Assembly: GCF_002751875.1 (NCBI RefSeq)
Contig: NZ_NMZM01000016.1
Coordinates: 1 to 37,250, forward strand
DNA: 37,250 nt
From: Oceaniglobus indicus
Lineage (GTDB): Bacteria > Pseudomonadota > Alphaproteobacteria > Rhodobacterales > Rhodobacteraceae
Direction of reading: 5' to 3'
Both the position numbers and the translations under genes were made by a program. Under the pieces are notes generated by a model. The model worked only from the letters and a program-made list of their open reading frames with translations. It had not been told where the DNA came from and ran no database searches. Below, piece by piece: positions 24,858-32,900 of this stretch; within the stretch, counting starts at the first letter, position 1; each line of letters starts with the position of its first letter.

Positions 24858-26965
24858 TGACCGTCGTCTGCCCCGCCTGCCCGCCGATGCCGATGGCCCA
24901 TGACACCGCCCATGATGCGGCGGGCGATGTCGTGCACCTGTCGTTGCCGGGCATCCATTGCGCCGCCTGCATCGGCGGCGTCGAGGGCACCCTGGGCGCC
25001 GTGCCGGGGGTGCGGGCCGCCCGGGTGAACCTGGGGCGGCGGCGGGTGCGGATCGTCACCGCGCCGGATCTCGGCGCGGCCCCGGCGCTGGCCGCGCTCG
25101 AGGCGGCGGGATACGAGGCGCACGAGCTGGACGACACCGTGCAGACGGGCGGCAGCGACGATATCGGCCGCACATTGCTGGCGCGCATCGCCGTGGCCGG
25201 GTTCGCGATGATGAACGTCATGGCGCTGTCGGTGGCGGTGTGGTCGGGGGCCACCGCCACCACCGAGGCGCTGTTTCACTGGATCTCCGCCGCCATCGCC
25301 CTGCCCGCCCTGGCCTTTGCCGCCGTGCCGTTCTTTTCGTCCGCCGCCGCGGCCCTGCGGGCGGGACGGGTCAACATGGATGTCCCCATCGCCCTGGCGA
25401 TCGCCCTGGCCTGCGTGACCTCCCTGCACGAGACGATCTACAGCGCCGGCGCCGACACCTGGTTCGACGCTGCGCTGTCGCTGACGTTCTTCCTGCTGGC
25501 CGGGCGGTACCTGGATCACCGCGCCCGCGCCGTCGCCCGTTCGGCCGCGGCCGAGCTGACCGCGCTCGAGGTGCCCCGCGCCACCCTGCTGGACGGCACC
25601 GCCCGGCGCACCGTGGCCGTGGCCGACATCGCCGTGGGCGACCGGATCGCGCTGAGCGTCGGCGCCCGGGTGCCGGTGGACGGCACCGCCGAAAGTGCCG
25701 CGCTGCTGGACCGTTCGGCCCTGAGCGGCGAATCCGTGCCCGTGGCCATCGCCGCCGGTGACGCGGTCTGCGCCGGCGAGGCGGTGCTGGATGCGCCCTT
25801 CGTGCTGCAGGCCACCGCCCGCGCCCAGGACAGCACCCTGCGCCGCCTCGCCGCCCTGGTCGAGATCGCGGAAACCGGGCGCCACCGCTATTCCGGGATC
25901 GCGGATCGGGCCGCGCGGCTCTATGCCCCCATCGTGCACACGCTGGCGGCGCTGACCTTCGGCGGCTGGTGGCTGGCCACGGGCGATGTGCACCGGGCCG
26001 TGGGCATCGCCACCGCCGTCCTGATCATCACCTGCCCCTGCGCCCTGGGCCTGGCCGTGCCCGCCGTCACCGCCAGCATCACGGGGCGGCTGTTCCGCAT
26101 GGGGGTGCTGCTGAAATCCGACAGCGCACTGGAACGGCTGGCCGATGTGGATTGCGTGCTGCTGGACAAGACCGGCACCCTGACCGAGGGCACGCCACGC
26201 CTGACCGGCCTGGACGATGCCGCCGCCGGTGTCGCGCTGGCGCTGGCACGGGCCTCGTCGCACCCGGTGTCGCGCGCGATCGCCGCCGCCCTGGCCGATC
26301 ACGATCCCGCCGAGGTCACGGATATCCGCGAAACAACCGGCACCGGCGTCAGCGGCCGCTGGCAGGGCGGCGCGGTGTCGCTGGGGCGCGGCGCCGACGG
26401 CACCGAACTGGTGCTGGGCCAGGCGCGGTTCCCGCTCGAGATGACCGAAAGCCTGCGCCCCGGGGCCGCCGACATGGTAGCGGCGCTGCTGCGCGACGGC
26501 TTCGAGGTGCGGATGCTGACCGGCGACCGCCCCGGCGCCGCCCAGGCGCTGGCACAGAGGCTGGGGATCGACCTGGTCCATGCCGGGATGCGCCCCGAGG
26601 ACAAGGCCGCCCTGGTGGCCGAACTGGGGGCCGAGGGACGCCATGTGCTGATGATCGGCGACGGGCTGAACGACACCGCCGCGCTGGCCTCGGCCCATGT
26701 GTCGCTGGCCCCCGCCAGCGCGCTGGACGCCGCACGGGTGGCGGCGGACGGGGTGATCCTGGCCTCGGATCTCGGCACGGTGGCGCAGACCCTGCGCACG
26801 TCGCGCCGCGCGCTGCGCCGGATCCGCCAGAACCTCGGCCTGGCCGCCGCCTACAACGCCGTGGCCATCCCCATTGCGCTGGCCGGGTTCGCCACACCGC
26901 TGGCAGCCGCGCTGGCGATGTCGCTGTCGTCGGTGACGGTCGTGGCCAACGCGGTGCGCCGATGA
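24854..26965 (+). CDS. ccoI: Copper-exporting P1B-type ATPase CcoI (FixI)
   Basis: This 703-residue P-type ATPase supplies copper for cbb3 assembly. The N-terminal heavy-metal domain has GIHCAACIGGVE (Cys 36 and 39), preceded by a CPAC pair typical of FixI-type N-termini. The membrane metal site CPC is at residues 394-396, the phosphorylation site DKTGT begins at D438, SHPVSRA marks the ATP-binding domain, and GDGLNDTAAL the hinge. Eight membrane segments fit the P1B plan. It overlaps ccoH by four bases and ccoS by four bases. The neighbours make CcoI, rather than a CopA detoxification pump, the right name. Confidence 0.95.
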   Translation: MMTVVCPACPPMPMAHDTAHDAAGDVVHLSLPGIHCAACIGGVEGTLGAVPGVRAARVNLGRRRVRIVTAPDLGAAPALAALEAAGYEAHELDDTVQTGGSDDIGRTLLARIAVAGFAMMNVMALSVAVWSGATATTEALFHWISAAIALPALAFAAVPFFSSAAAALRAGRVNMDVPIALAIALACVTSLHETIYSAGADTWFDAALSLTFFLLAGRYLDHRARAVARSAAAELTALEVPRATLLDGTARRTVAVADIAVGDRIALSVGARVPVDGTAESAALLDRSALSGESVPVAIAAGDAVCAGEAVLDAPFVLQATARAQDSTLRRLAALVEIAETGRHRYSGIADRAARLYAPIVHTLAALTFGGWWLATGDVHRAVGIATAVLIITCPCALGLAVPAVTASITGRLFRMGVLLKSDSALERLADVDCVLLDKTGTLTEGTPRLTGLDDAAAGVALALARASSHPVSRAIAAALADHDPAEVTDIRETTGTGVSGRWQGGAVSLGRGADGTELVLGQARFPLEMTESLRPGAADMVAALLRDGFEVRMLTGDRPGAAQALAQRLGIDLVHAGMRPEDKAALVAELGAEGRHVLMIGDGLNDTAALASAHVSLAPASALDAARVAADGVILASDLGTVAQTLRTSRRALRRIRQNLGLAAAYNAVAIPIALAGFATPLAAALAMSLSSVTVVANAVRR

Positions 26966-27126
26966 ACATCCTGGTCGTCCTGATCCCGGTGTCGGTGTTT
27001 TTGGGGGCGGTGGGCCTGGCCGCCTGCATCTGGACCCTGCGCCATGGTCAATACGAAGACCTGGAAGGCGATGCGGCCCGCATCCTGCTGGAGGATGACG
27101 CGCCCGAGGATGACGCCAACGCCTGA
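26962..27126 (+). CDS. ccoS: cbb3 oxidase maturation protein CcoS (FixS)
   Basis: This 54-residue protein has one membrane helix (ILVVLIPVSVFLGAVGLAACIWTL) followed by the conserved QYEDLEGDAARIL. This is the CcoS pattern; the family is required for insertion of cofactors into CcoN. The ATG overlaps the ccoI stop (ATGA). It ends the ccoGHIS assembly operon, and the plasmid origin begins about 185 bp further on. Confidence 0.93.
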   Translation: MNILVVLIPVSVFLGAVGLAACIWTLRHGQYEDLEGDAARILLEDDAPEDDANA

Positions 27127-27310
27127 ACGGCGCCGCAGAGCGGGCCTGTAGGCGCTGCCTCAACGGCCGGCCCATTTCCCCCGGCAAATGACGACAGCGG
27201 CGCCTGACGGGCTTCTCCGGGCCTCTGCGACGGCATCAGGGATGGAAGTGGGGACAGCGGGCATTGGCGTATTGCCCATGTTCCCTGCACATCCTTGCCG
27301 CCCGGCAAAG

Positions 27311-27541
27311 TTATCCACAGCCCGCTTCGGAGAGGCGGAACAGTTATAAGAATAGTTAAAGTAGTTAGACCGAATCAGAATCGGTGTTTCCTGTCGTGAA
27401 AACAGAGACTTGCGCGAGACCCCGAGTGTGTGATGCACCGTGCCCGAGTGTGTGATGCACCGTGCCTGCGATGTGTGATGCACCGTGGCTTCGCCGCCGG
27501 GCGCCGGGGCGGTGGCGGGAAAAAGTGTGTGATGCACCGTG
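27311..27541. other. Probable plasmid replication origin (oriV)
   Basis: In order, there is a perfect DnaA box TTATCCACA (27311-27319), an AT-rich patch (about 27341-27370) in an otherwise GC-rich sequence, two GAATC sites 6 bp apart (27372, 27378) that match the alphaproteobacterial CcrM target GANTC, and four iterons up to the end of repA. DnaA box, unwinding element and iterons beside the initiator gene define an iteron origin. Here the origin lies on the 3' side of repA, not before its start. The stretch 27127-27310 after ccoS holds no gene. Confidence 0.85.
27426..27541 (+). repeat. Replication iterons (four copies)
   Basis: TGTGTGATGCACCGTG occurs exactly at 27427-27442, 27449-27464, 27472-27487 and 27526-27541. 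The first two copies are part of a perfect 22-bp tandem repeat. Start-to-start spacings are 22, 23 and 54 bp, close to whole helical turns. They should be the binding sites of the RepA encoded at 27557-28381. Confidence 0.9.
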
Positions 27542-27556
27542 TCCCGAAAGACACGC

Positions 27557-28381
27557 TCAGAGCAGCAGCCGGCGCCATTCCAGCCGCAGCACCGGGCCGT
27601 TGGCGCCGGATTCCTCGGTCATCGTATAGGTCGGCAGGGCGTCGCGCTTGATCGCGATCCGAAGATCGCGCGAGAACTGGCCGAAGGGGGCCGGCGATCC
27701 GGTACGCTTGTGCAGGTCGCGAAAGGTAAAGATCCAGCCCTCGGGATTGTCGACCCCGTTGCCCGCGTGGCGGCGCGCCAGGCGATAGAGGAACCGGTCC
27801 AGCCCGCTGGTCAGCTCGAAATACCGCGGCGAGATCGCCAGCACCTCGCGCCCCTCGACCACCGCGCGGTAGATCCAGCGCGGCAGGGTCATCTGCGCGC
27901 CCAGGGGGCGGCCGTGGTCGTCCTCGTCCAGGGTGTAGTCGGCCAGCAGGTTGAACACCTCCATGCGTTCCTTGTCGCGCCGCCGGATCGTGGTTTCGAT
28001 CCGCGTGCCCTGCAGCCGGGCGATGGCGGACTTGAACTGCTGGTAGTTCTTGCCCCCCGTCGCCCGCCCCACCGCCTTGAGCAGGTCATAGGGGCGGAAG
28101 GTGATGGTGGCGCCGGGTTTCTGGCCGCGTTCCACCCCGGCGTTGATCTGCGAGATGCCCCAGAGCAGGATGTCGAAATCATAGATCGTGGCGATGCCGC
28201 CGGTCTGCTCGGAGGCGGTGATCGTGACCTTCTGGCCCGACGGCCCCGTCCAGTCCAGCCGCATCGGGCTGCGCTTGGCCAGGCTGACCATGGGGGCCGA
28301 CATCATCTCGCGGTCATCGCGCAACGGGATGTCGCCGATGATCGCGACGAACAGGTCCAGTTGTTCGCGCTGGGTGCTCAT
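27557..28381 (-). CDS. repA: Plasmid replication initiator RepA (RPA family)
   Basis: This 274-residue replication initiator resembles the RPA family (PF10134) of alphaproteobacterial plasmids. Characteristic segments are EMMSAPMVSLAKR, YDFDILLWGISQI, FRPYDLLKAVGRATGGKNYQQFKSAIARLQGTRIET and ISPRYFELTSGLDRFLYRLARRHAG, consistent with two winged-helix domains. It would bind the iterons next to its 3' end and open the origin. The ATG at 28381 overlaps the RHH gene stop (ATGA), so repA is translated as the third gene of a parA-RHH-repA operon, linking copy control and partition. Longer starts upstream run into the preceding gene. Confidence 0.9.
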   Translation of the reverse strand: MSTQREQLDLFVAIIGDIPLRDDREMMSAPMVSLAKRSPMRLDWTGPSGQKVTITASEQTGGIATIYDFDILLWGISQINAGVERGQKPGATITFRPYDLLKAVGRATGGKNYQQFKSAIARLQGTRIETTIRRRDKERMEVFNLLADYTLDEDDHGRPLGAQMTLPRWIYRAVVEGREVLAISPRYFELTSGLDRFLYRLARRHAGNGVDNPEGWIFTFRDLHKRTGSPAPFGQFSRDLRIAIKRDALPTYTMTEESGANGPVLRLEWRRLLL

Positions 28382-28635
28382 TTCGCCGGCCCGTGGCCGT
28401 CCATCAGCAGGCGCAGCATGTCGGCATAGGTGCGCCGGTCGTCGCGGCACAGCCGCTTGAACCGCTCGATGGTGTCCAGCGGCGCCTTGATGCTGATCTG
28501 GCCGTCGCGTGGCGCCTCGCGGCTGGGCCAGCGTTCGGGCTCTGGCGGGCTGGCCGGCGGCGCGGCCCGGGGCGCGGTGGTGATCGCCTTGGTCTCGAAC
28601 TGTTTCAGGCGGTTCATGTCAAGCGGTTTGGGCAT
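28378..28635 (-). CDS. Small ribbon-helix-helix partition protein (ParG/ParB-like)
   Basis: This 85-residue protein has a disordered Pro/Ala-rich N-terminal half and a C-terminal ribbon-helix-helix: strand DGQISIKAP, helix LDTIERFKRLCRDD, turn, helix TYADMLRLLMDG. This is the layout of centromere-binding partners of ParA such as ParG. Its start overlaps the parA end by 17 bp and its stop overlaps the repA start (ATGA). It is the probable ligand of the GGGTA array upstream of parA and may also repress the operon. I infer the function from fold, size and position. Confidence 0.82.
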   Translation of the reverse strand: MPKPLDMNRLKQFETKAITTAPRAAPPASPPEPERWPSREAPRDGQISIKAPLDTIERFKRLCRDDRRTYADMLRLLMDGHGPAK

Positions 28636-29296
28636 GGCGGCTTTCCTCGAGGATATCGACGATTTCAGAGACGAAGGCCTGGGCGTTGGCCACGGCCTTG
28701 TCGATCCCGTTGACGTCGGCGGGATCGAGCTGTCGCAGCCCGCCACCGGCGTTGTGCAGCGACGAGAACGCGGTGCGCCGGTGCAACTCGGTCTGCATCA
28801 CCCGCCCGGCCTTGGTCAGTTCGCGGTGGATGTGCTTTTCCAGCTTGCTTTTGACGGCGGCCGAGGTGCGCGCGAACAGGATCGCGGTGGGAATGGCGCG
28901 GCGCCGCGCCCTGCCCTCCATCTCGATTTCGGCCAGGGTTTCGATGGCAGCGTCGGCGTCCTGCTGCTCCTCGCCCGAGGGGATGACCACCAGGTCGGAT
29001 TCGGCGATGGCAAAGGACGTCAGCCGGCTGGCCGACCCCTCCAGGTCGATGACCACGAAGGTGGCGGCACGCTGTGCCTCGGCGATCTCGTCCTGGATCG
29101 TGCGCTCGCCGCCGCTGGTGACGACGCGCAGGGTGTCGGGCAGGCGCGCCAGCGTCGACCAGCGGGTCAGGCGGCGGGCCGGGTCGGCGTCGATCATGAT
29201 GACATCCGTGCCTTCGGCCAGTTCGGTGGCCAGGACGATGGCCGATGTCGTCTTGCCGGCGCCGCCCTTGGATGTGGCAAAGGAGATTGTGGGCAT
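28619..29296 (-). CDS. parA: Plasmid partition ATPase ParA
   Basis: This 225-residue ParA/MinD-type ATPase without an N-terminal DNA-binding domain belongs to the small ParA class that pairs with RHH proteins. The deviant Walker A motif KGGAGKTT is at residues 10-17, and Walker B-like VVIDLEGSA follows near residue 80. It moves plasmid copies apart on the nucleoid. The ATG at 29296 is chosen for GAGG at the right distance upstream; a GTG two codons earlier is possible. It heads the minus-strand operon parA-RHH-repA. Confidence 0.94.
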   Translation of the reverse strand: MPTISFATSKGGAGKTTSAIVLATELAEGTDVIMIDADPARRLTRWSTLARLPDTLRVVTSGGERTIQDEIAEAQRAATFVVIDLEGSASRLTSFAIAESDLVVIPSGEEQQDADAAIETLAEIEMEGRARRRAIPTAILFARTSAAVKSKLEKHIHRELTKAGRVMQTELHRRTAFSSLHNAGGGLRQLDPADVNGIDKAVANAQAFVSEIVDILEESRHAQTA

Positions 29297-29340
29297 GTCC
29301 ACCTCGGGGATAGGGAACTCTGGCCAATGGTATGCAGAAG

Positions 29341-29452
29341 TAGGGTAGCCATGGCAACCCTAGCCTAGCCTAGGGTAGGGTATCATAGGGTAGGATAGGG
29401 TAGCCAAGGATACCTCGGAGAACCCTTGGGTACCTTCGGGTATCCAAGGGTA
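29341..29452. repeat. Phased GGGTA repeat array, probable partition site (parS/parC)
   Basis: GGGTA occurs at 29343, 29373, 29378, 29388, 29398, 29428, 29438 and 29448, with a variant GGATA at 29408. Spacings are multiples of 5 or 10 bp, so sites lie on one or two faces of the helix. The flanks add CCTAGGG-type inverted copies. The array sits 45 bp upstream of parA, where RHH-type partition proteins bind arrays of short repeats. It probably works as both centromere and operator. Confidence 0.82.
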
Positions 29453-29741
29453 TCGCACGGAAAGAACGGGATTTTTCCGGGGCCGGGTCAGTGTGGCGCC
29501 GATCCGCCCCTTGTGCCGCGTCCGGCAAGGACCCCCCGGAAGGATCGGGCGTGGTCCAAGGGGGACGCGGGTGTGCCTGTAAGACAGGGCGGTGTCCGGA
29601 TCTGCGAGCCGGCGCGAAACGGCCGTCTCGGTGACGTTCACATCCTCGGCGGCGTTGGCAGGCCCGAGGTGGCGCGCAGGGCGTTCAGCGGCGCAAAGCG
29701 TCGCCTCATCCAGATGTCCCCCCGTCCGACGTGCCCACCGA
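29453..29741. other. Gene-free stretch between the partition array and the aminotransferase gene
   Basis: No supported gene is seen in these 289 bases. There is a small palindrome CCTGT/ACAGG near 29577 and an inverted pair CCTCGG (29644-29649) / CCGAGG (29664-29669) that could weakly end the minus-strand aminotransferase transcript. Nothing else stands out. Confidence 0.5.
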
Positions 29742-30956
29742 TCAGCTTTTGTAGCGCGCCACCATCTCCACGATGCGCTTGGCCGCCGCGACGGCCGCGG
29801 CGTGATCCTGCGAGAAGTTCAGCCGGATGCTGGCCCGCGTGGCGGGGGCGAACTCGGATCCCGGCGTCACCGTGACACCGGCCTGGCGGCGCAGCAGGCG
29901 CACGAAGACCTCGGGCGAGACGTCGAGCGGCGGCAGCGCCGGAAACACATAGCTGCCCGCCTGCGGAACGGCCGTGGCAAGGCCGGCCCCCCGGAACACG
30001 CCGATCAGGTCGTCGCGGATCGCCTGGTGGTCCGCGATCCGCGCCGCCATCCAGCCGTCGGGTTCGTTGAACCAGGTGTCCAGCGCCGCCTGGTTGTATC
30101 CCGCCGCGCGCAGCGACACGATGGCCTGCAACCGCTCCATCCGCTCGATCAGTTTCGCACTGCCGAACGCCGTGCCCAGCCGGAACCCGCTGAGCGATTC
30201 GGTCTTCGACGGGCCCATGATCGTGATCAGGTTTTCCGGCGCGTTCTCGTCGGCGCGCAGGTGCGTGTAGCGTTCGCCGTCATAGAGCAGCCGGGAATAG
30301 AGCTGATCGACGATCACCGTCACGCCGTGGCGCGACGCCAGCCGTGCGATGGCGGCGATGTCCTCGGGCGAATACACCAGACCCGTGGGGTTGTTCGGGG
30401 TGGAGAACACCAGAACCTCGGTGCCGTCCTTGAACGCCGCCTCGAGCCGGGCCAGGTCGGGGCCGTTTTCGCCCCGCGCGCCCAGCCAGGACAGGGCGAT
30501 CGGAACCACCTCGCCGCCGAAGAAGGCGACCAGCTTGCGGTTGGCGAAATAATCCGGCTCGACCACCGCCACCTTGGTGCCCGTGGTCACCGTCGCGCCA
30601 AGCGCCAGGAACAGCGCGCCCTGGGTGCCCGGCGTGATGATCAGCTCGTGCTCCGCCGAAACCGGACACCCGGTGAACGTGCCGAGACGCGCCGCCAGCC
30701 CCTCGCGGATCGCCGCCGCGCCGCGGTATTCGGTATAGGCCTGCCGACCCCCCGCCGCGAAGCCGGCGTTCCACGCCTCGGCCGAGCCGGGGGTGGGGGG
30801 GAAGGCATCGACATCGCCGTGCGAGAAATCGACCGGAACGCCGTTGAAAAGACCGCCCTTCATCTGCGCATCAAGATCGCCGGTGTCCTGGCGGACCTCC
30901 TGTCCGGGGGCGTTGTCGGCGGCCAGCGCGCTGAATTTCTCGTCGAGGGTGGTCAT
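29742..30956 (-). CDS. PLP-dependent aminotransferase, class I/II
   Basis: This 404-residue fold-type I aminotransferase has the PLP-binding lysine at K251 in GPSKTESLSGFRLG, NNPTG about 80 residues earlier (FSTPNNPTGLVYS), AYTEYRGAAAIREGLA near the N-terminus and the substrate-carboxylate arginine in RLNFS near the C-terminus. It exchanges an amino group between an amino acid and a 2-oxo acid. The gene starts 30 bp after the 2-hydroxyacid dehydrogenase, in one minus-strand operon divergent from a LysR regulator. The pair could link a 2-hydroxy acid, its 2-oxo acid and an amino acid. The specificity is not readable from sequence. Confidence 0.92.
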   Translation of the reverse strand: MTTLDEKFSALAADNAPGQEVRQDTGDLDAQMKGGLFNGVPVDFSHGDVDAFPPTPGSAEAWNAGFAAGGRQAYTEYRGAAAIREGLAARLGTFTGCPVSAEHELIITPGTQGALFLALGATVTTGTKVAVVEPDYFANRKLVAFFGGEVVPIALSWLGARGENGPDLARLEAAFKDGTEVLVFSTPNNPTGLVYSPEDIAAIARLASRHGVTVIVDQLYSRLLYDGERYTHLRADENAPENLITIMGPSKTESLSGFRLGTAFGSAKLIERMERLQAIVSLRAAGYNQAALDTWFNEPDGWMAARIADHQAIRDDLIGVFRGAGLATAVPQAGSYVFPALPPLDVSPEVFVRLLRRQAGVTVTPGSEFAPATRASIRLNFSQDHAAAVAAAKRIVEMVARYKS

Positions 30957-30986
30957 GTCGGGCTCCGGTTCTTGTGGGGCAGGGGG

Positions 30987-31931
30987 TCAGTATCCGGTTT
31001 CACGGGACACGGTGGCCGGCATCCGGCCGGTGGCGAAATAGGCTTCGATGTTGTCGGCCACCACCGCCGACGCGGTGCGCCGGTTCGTCGGGGCCGAGAT
31101 ATGGGGCAGGACGGTGATCTGGCGATGATCCCACAGCGGATCGTCTGCGGGCAGGGGTTCGGTCGTGAAGACATCCAGCACGGCATGATCGACATGGCGG
31201 CTTTCCAGGGCCGCCAGCAGGTCGTCGCGCACGACGATGTCGCCGCGGGCGAAATTGATCAGCGACGCGCCGGGTTTCATGGCGGCCAGGAACCGCGCGT
31301 CCAGCAGGCCGCGCGTCAGCGGGGTCGAGGGCAGCAACACCACGACGATGTCTGCCTGGGCCGCAAGCCGCGACAGCCCCTCGGCGCCGCTGAAGGTGGT
31401 GACGCCGGGCACGTCGCGGGCGGTGCGGCTCCAGCCCAGAACATCGAACCCGTTCCGCACCAGGCGTTCGGCCGATTTCTGCCCCAGGTGGCCCAGCCCC
31501 AGAACCCCGATGCGGCGTTCGGCGGCGGTGGGCAGATCGTGCTGTTGCCAGACGCGACGGGCCTGCTGGGCGCCATAGACGGGCATGGCGCGGTGCAGGA
31601 ACAGCGTCCAAGCCAGCACCGCCTCGGCCATCGTCTCGCCCAGTTGCGGATCGACAAGGCGGACGATCTGCACCGCGTCGTCGGGCATGTCGCGCAGGAT
31701 CCGTTCCACCCCGGCCCAAAGGCTCTGCACCCATTTCAGCCGGGGAAACGCGGCCAGATCCGCCGGATCGGCATTCGCCACGATGGCCACTTCCACGCGG
31801 TCACGCTCGGCCGGCGCGATTTCGGTGGCGAACCGGATGTCGAGGCCCGGCGCGGCCTGCCGCAGGGCGGCCAGCCAGGCCTGCGCCGCGGCGTCGTTCA
31901 GGCCATGCACGAAAGGTGTGATCGGTTTCAT
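30987..31931 (-). CDS. D-isomer-specific 2-hydroxyacid dehydrogenase (GhrA-like)
   Basis: This 314-residue NAD(P)-dependent dehydrogenase has the dinucleotide motif GVLGLGHLGQKSAE (about residue 141 on), the catalytic Arg in NFARGDIVV, Glu in TTEPLP and His in VLPHISA. Overall it resembles glyoxylate/hydroxypyruvate reductase A, with SRTARD after strand two, which favours NADPH. It would reduce a 2-oxo acid such as glyoxylate or hydroxypyruvate, or work in reverse. It is first in the operon with the aminotransferase and is divergent from a LysR regulator 115 bp away. Confidence 0.9.
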   Translation of the reverse strand: MKPITPFVHGLNDAAAQAWLAALRQAAPGLDIRFATEIAPAERDRVEVAIVANADPADLAAFPRLKWVQSLWAGVERILRDMPDDAVQIVRLVDPQLGETMAEAVLAWTLFLHRAMPVYGAQQARRVWQQHDLPTAAERRIGVLGLGHLGQKSAERLVRNGFDVLGWSRTARDVPGVTTFSGAEGLSRLAAQADIVVVLLPSTPLTRGLLDARFLAAMKPGASLINFARGDIVVRDDLLAALESRHVDHAVLDVFTTEPLPADDPLWDHRQITVLPHISAPTNRRTASAVVADNIEAYFATGRMPATVSRETGY

Positions 31932-32003
31932 CGGGCTCTCCCATCGCCTGCACCGACAAGGGCGCGCGCCCCGCCGTGGATGAGGACTAACAGCCGTGGA
32001 AAG

Positions 32004-32018
32004 ATATGGTTAGCATAT
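32004..32018. promoter_or_regulatory. LysR-type operator between the dehydrogenase and lysR-type genes
   Basis: ATATG (32004-32008), GTTAG and CATAT (32014-32018) form an inverted repeat that satisfies the T-N11-A LysR rule (T 32005, A 32017). It lies 28 bp before the LysR start in the divergent gap, as expected for an autoregulated LysR site. Confidence 0.6.
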
Positions 32019-32046
32019 TCCTGTAGGCTCAGAAGACAGGATTTCT

Positions 32047-32883
32047 ATGGATACCCGGTTCATCCGCACGCTGCTGGCCGTGGTCGAGACCGGATCCTTT
32101 GCCGGCGCTGCACGGCGCGAGAACCTGACCCCGGCCGCCGTGGCGCAACGCATCAGAAGCCTTGAGGCCAGACTGGGCCACCGCCTGGTCACCCGCACCG
32201 GCCAGACCGTCGCGCCGACCCGGCAATGCACGCTGATCCTGCCCCGTCTGAACGAGATCGCGAAACAGGTGGGACAGCTGGCCGGCGATCTGGACCCCAC
32301 CGGGCTGGCCGGGCCGGTCCGGCTGGGCGCGATCTCGACCGCGCTGAGCGACCGGGTGCCGGGGGTGCTGGCGCGGTTCGCCGAACAGGCCCCGGCCGCC
32401 AGCCTGACCTTCGTGCCCGGCACCTCGGGCGATCTCTATGCCCGGCTGCTGGAGGACCGGATCGACGCCGCCTTCGTGGTGCGCCCGCCCTTTGCCGTGC
32501 CCAAGTCGATGGCCTGTGTGCCGGTCGAAACCCAGGCGTTCGTGATGATCGCGCCGGCCGGTGACGACCGGTCGCTTGCGGCGATCGTGTCCGCCGAACG
32601 CGCGCTTGTCTATGACCCCGACAGCTGGGGGGGGCGGATCGCCATGCCGTGGATCCGCGCCCATGTCCCGCCGGGGCGGATCCTGTGCGAGCTGGACGCC
32701 CTCGAGGCCATCGCCATCGCGGTGGGGCGCGGCGTCGGCTATGGCATCGTGCCCGATTGGCCGGGGCTGGCGGGCCTCGCGTCGCTCCGGCGCATACCGC
32801 TGGCGCCGCCCGTGCCCACGCGCGACCTGGTGCTGCTGCATCGCCGCCTCAGCCCCGCCTGCGTCGGGCTTTTGCAATGCTGA
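32047..32883 (+). CDS. LysR-family transcriptional regulator
   Basis: This 278-residue LysR regulator has the N-terminal winged helix at about residues 1-60 (FIRTLLAVVETGSFAGAARRENLTPAAVAQRIRSLEARLGHRLVTR), a linker helix and a substrate-binding-like domain opening GPVRLGAIST and ending near GYGIVPDW. It is slightly shorter than most of the family (about 300). It is divergent from the dehydrogenase/aminotransferase operon, with a palindromic operator between them, and probably activates it in response to a related metabolite. GGATTTCT precedes the ATG. Confidence 0.92.
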   Translation: MDTRFIRTLLAVVETGSFAGAARRENLTPAAVAQRIRSLEARLGHRLVTRTGQTVAPTRQCTLILPRLNEIAKQVGQLAGDLDPTGLAGPVRLGAISTALSDRVPGVLARFAEQAPAASLTFVPGTSGDLYARLLEDRIDAAFVVRPPFAVPKSMACVPVETQAFVMIAPAGDDRSLAAIVSAERALVYDPDSWGGRIAMPWIRAHVPPGRILCELDALEAIAIAVGRGVGYGIVPDWPGLAGLASLRRIPLAPPVPTRDLVLLHRRLSPACVGLLQC

Positions 32884-32900
32884 ACGGGTGGCCGGCCCGC

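Noticed and set aside
24608-27187. Open frame of 859 codons on the minus strand opposite ccoH and ccoI
   Set aside because: It is low complexity, without recognisable motifs, and antisense to CcoI, whose catalytic motifs are all present.
27426-27541. CRISPR-like reading of the four TGTGTGATGCACCGTG repeats
   Set aside because: Short spacing near helical turns, an adjacent DnaA box, AT-rich patch and repA identify them as iterons.
29742-31931. Beta-hydroxyaspartate cycle genes
   Set aside because: The dehydrogenase is GhrA-like rather than an iminosuccinate reductase of the ornithine cyclodeaminase fold, and no hydroxyaspartate aldolase or dehydratase is present.
29592-32165. Open frame of 857 codons on the plus strand opposite the aminotransferase and dehydrogenase
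   Set aside because: It has Arg/Gly/His-rich shadow composition; the minus-strand genes have complete active sites.
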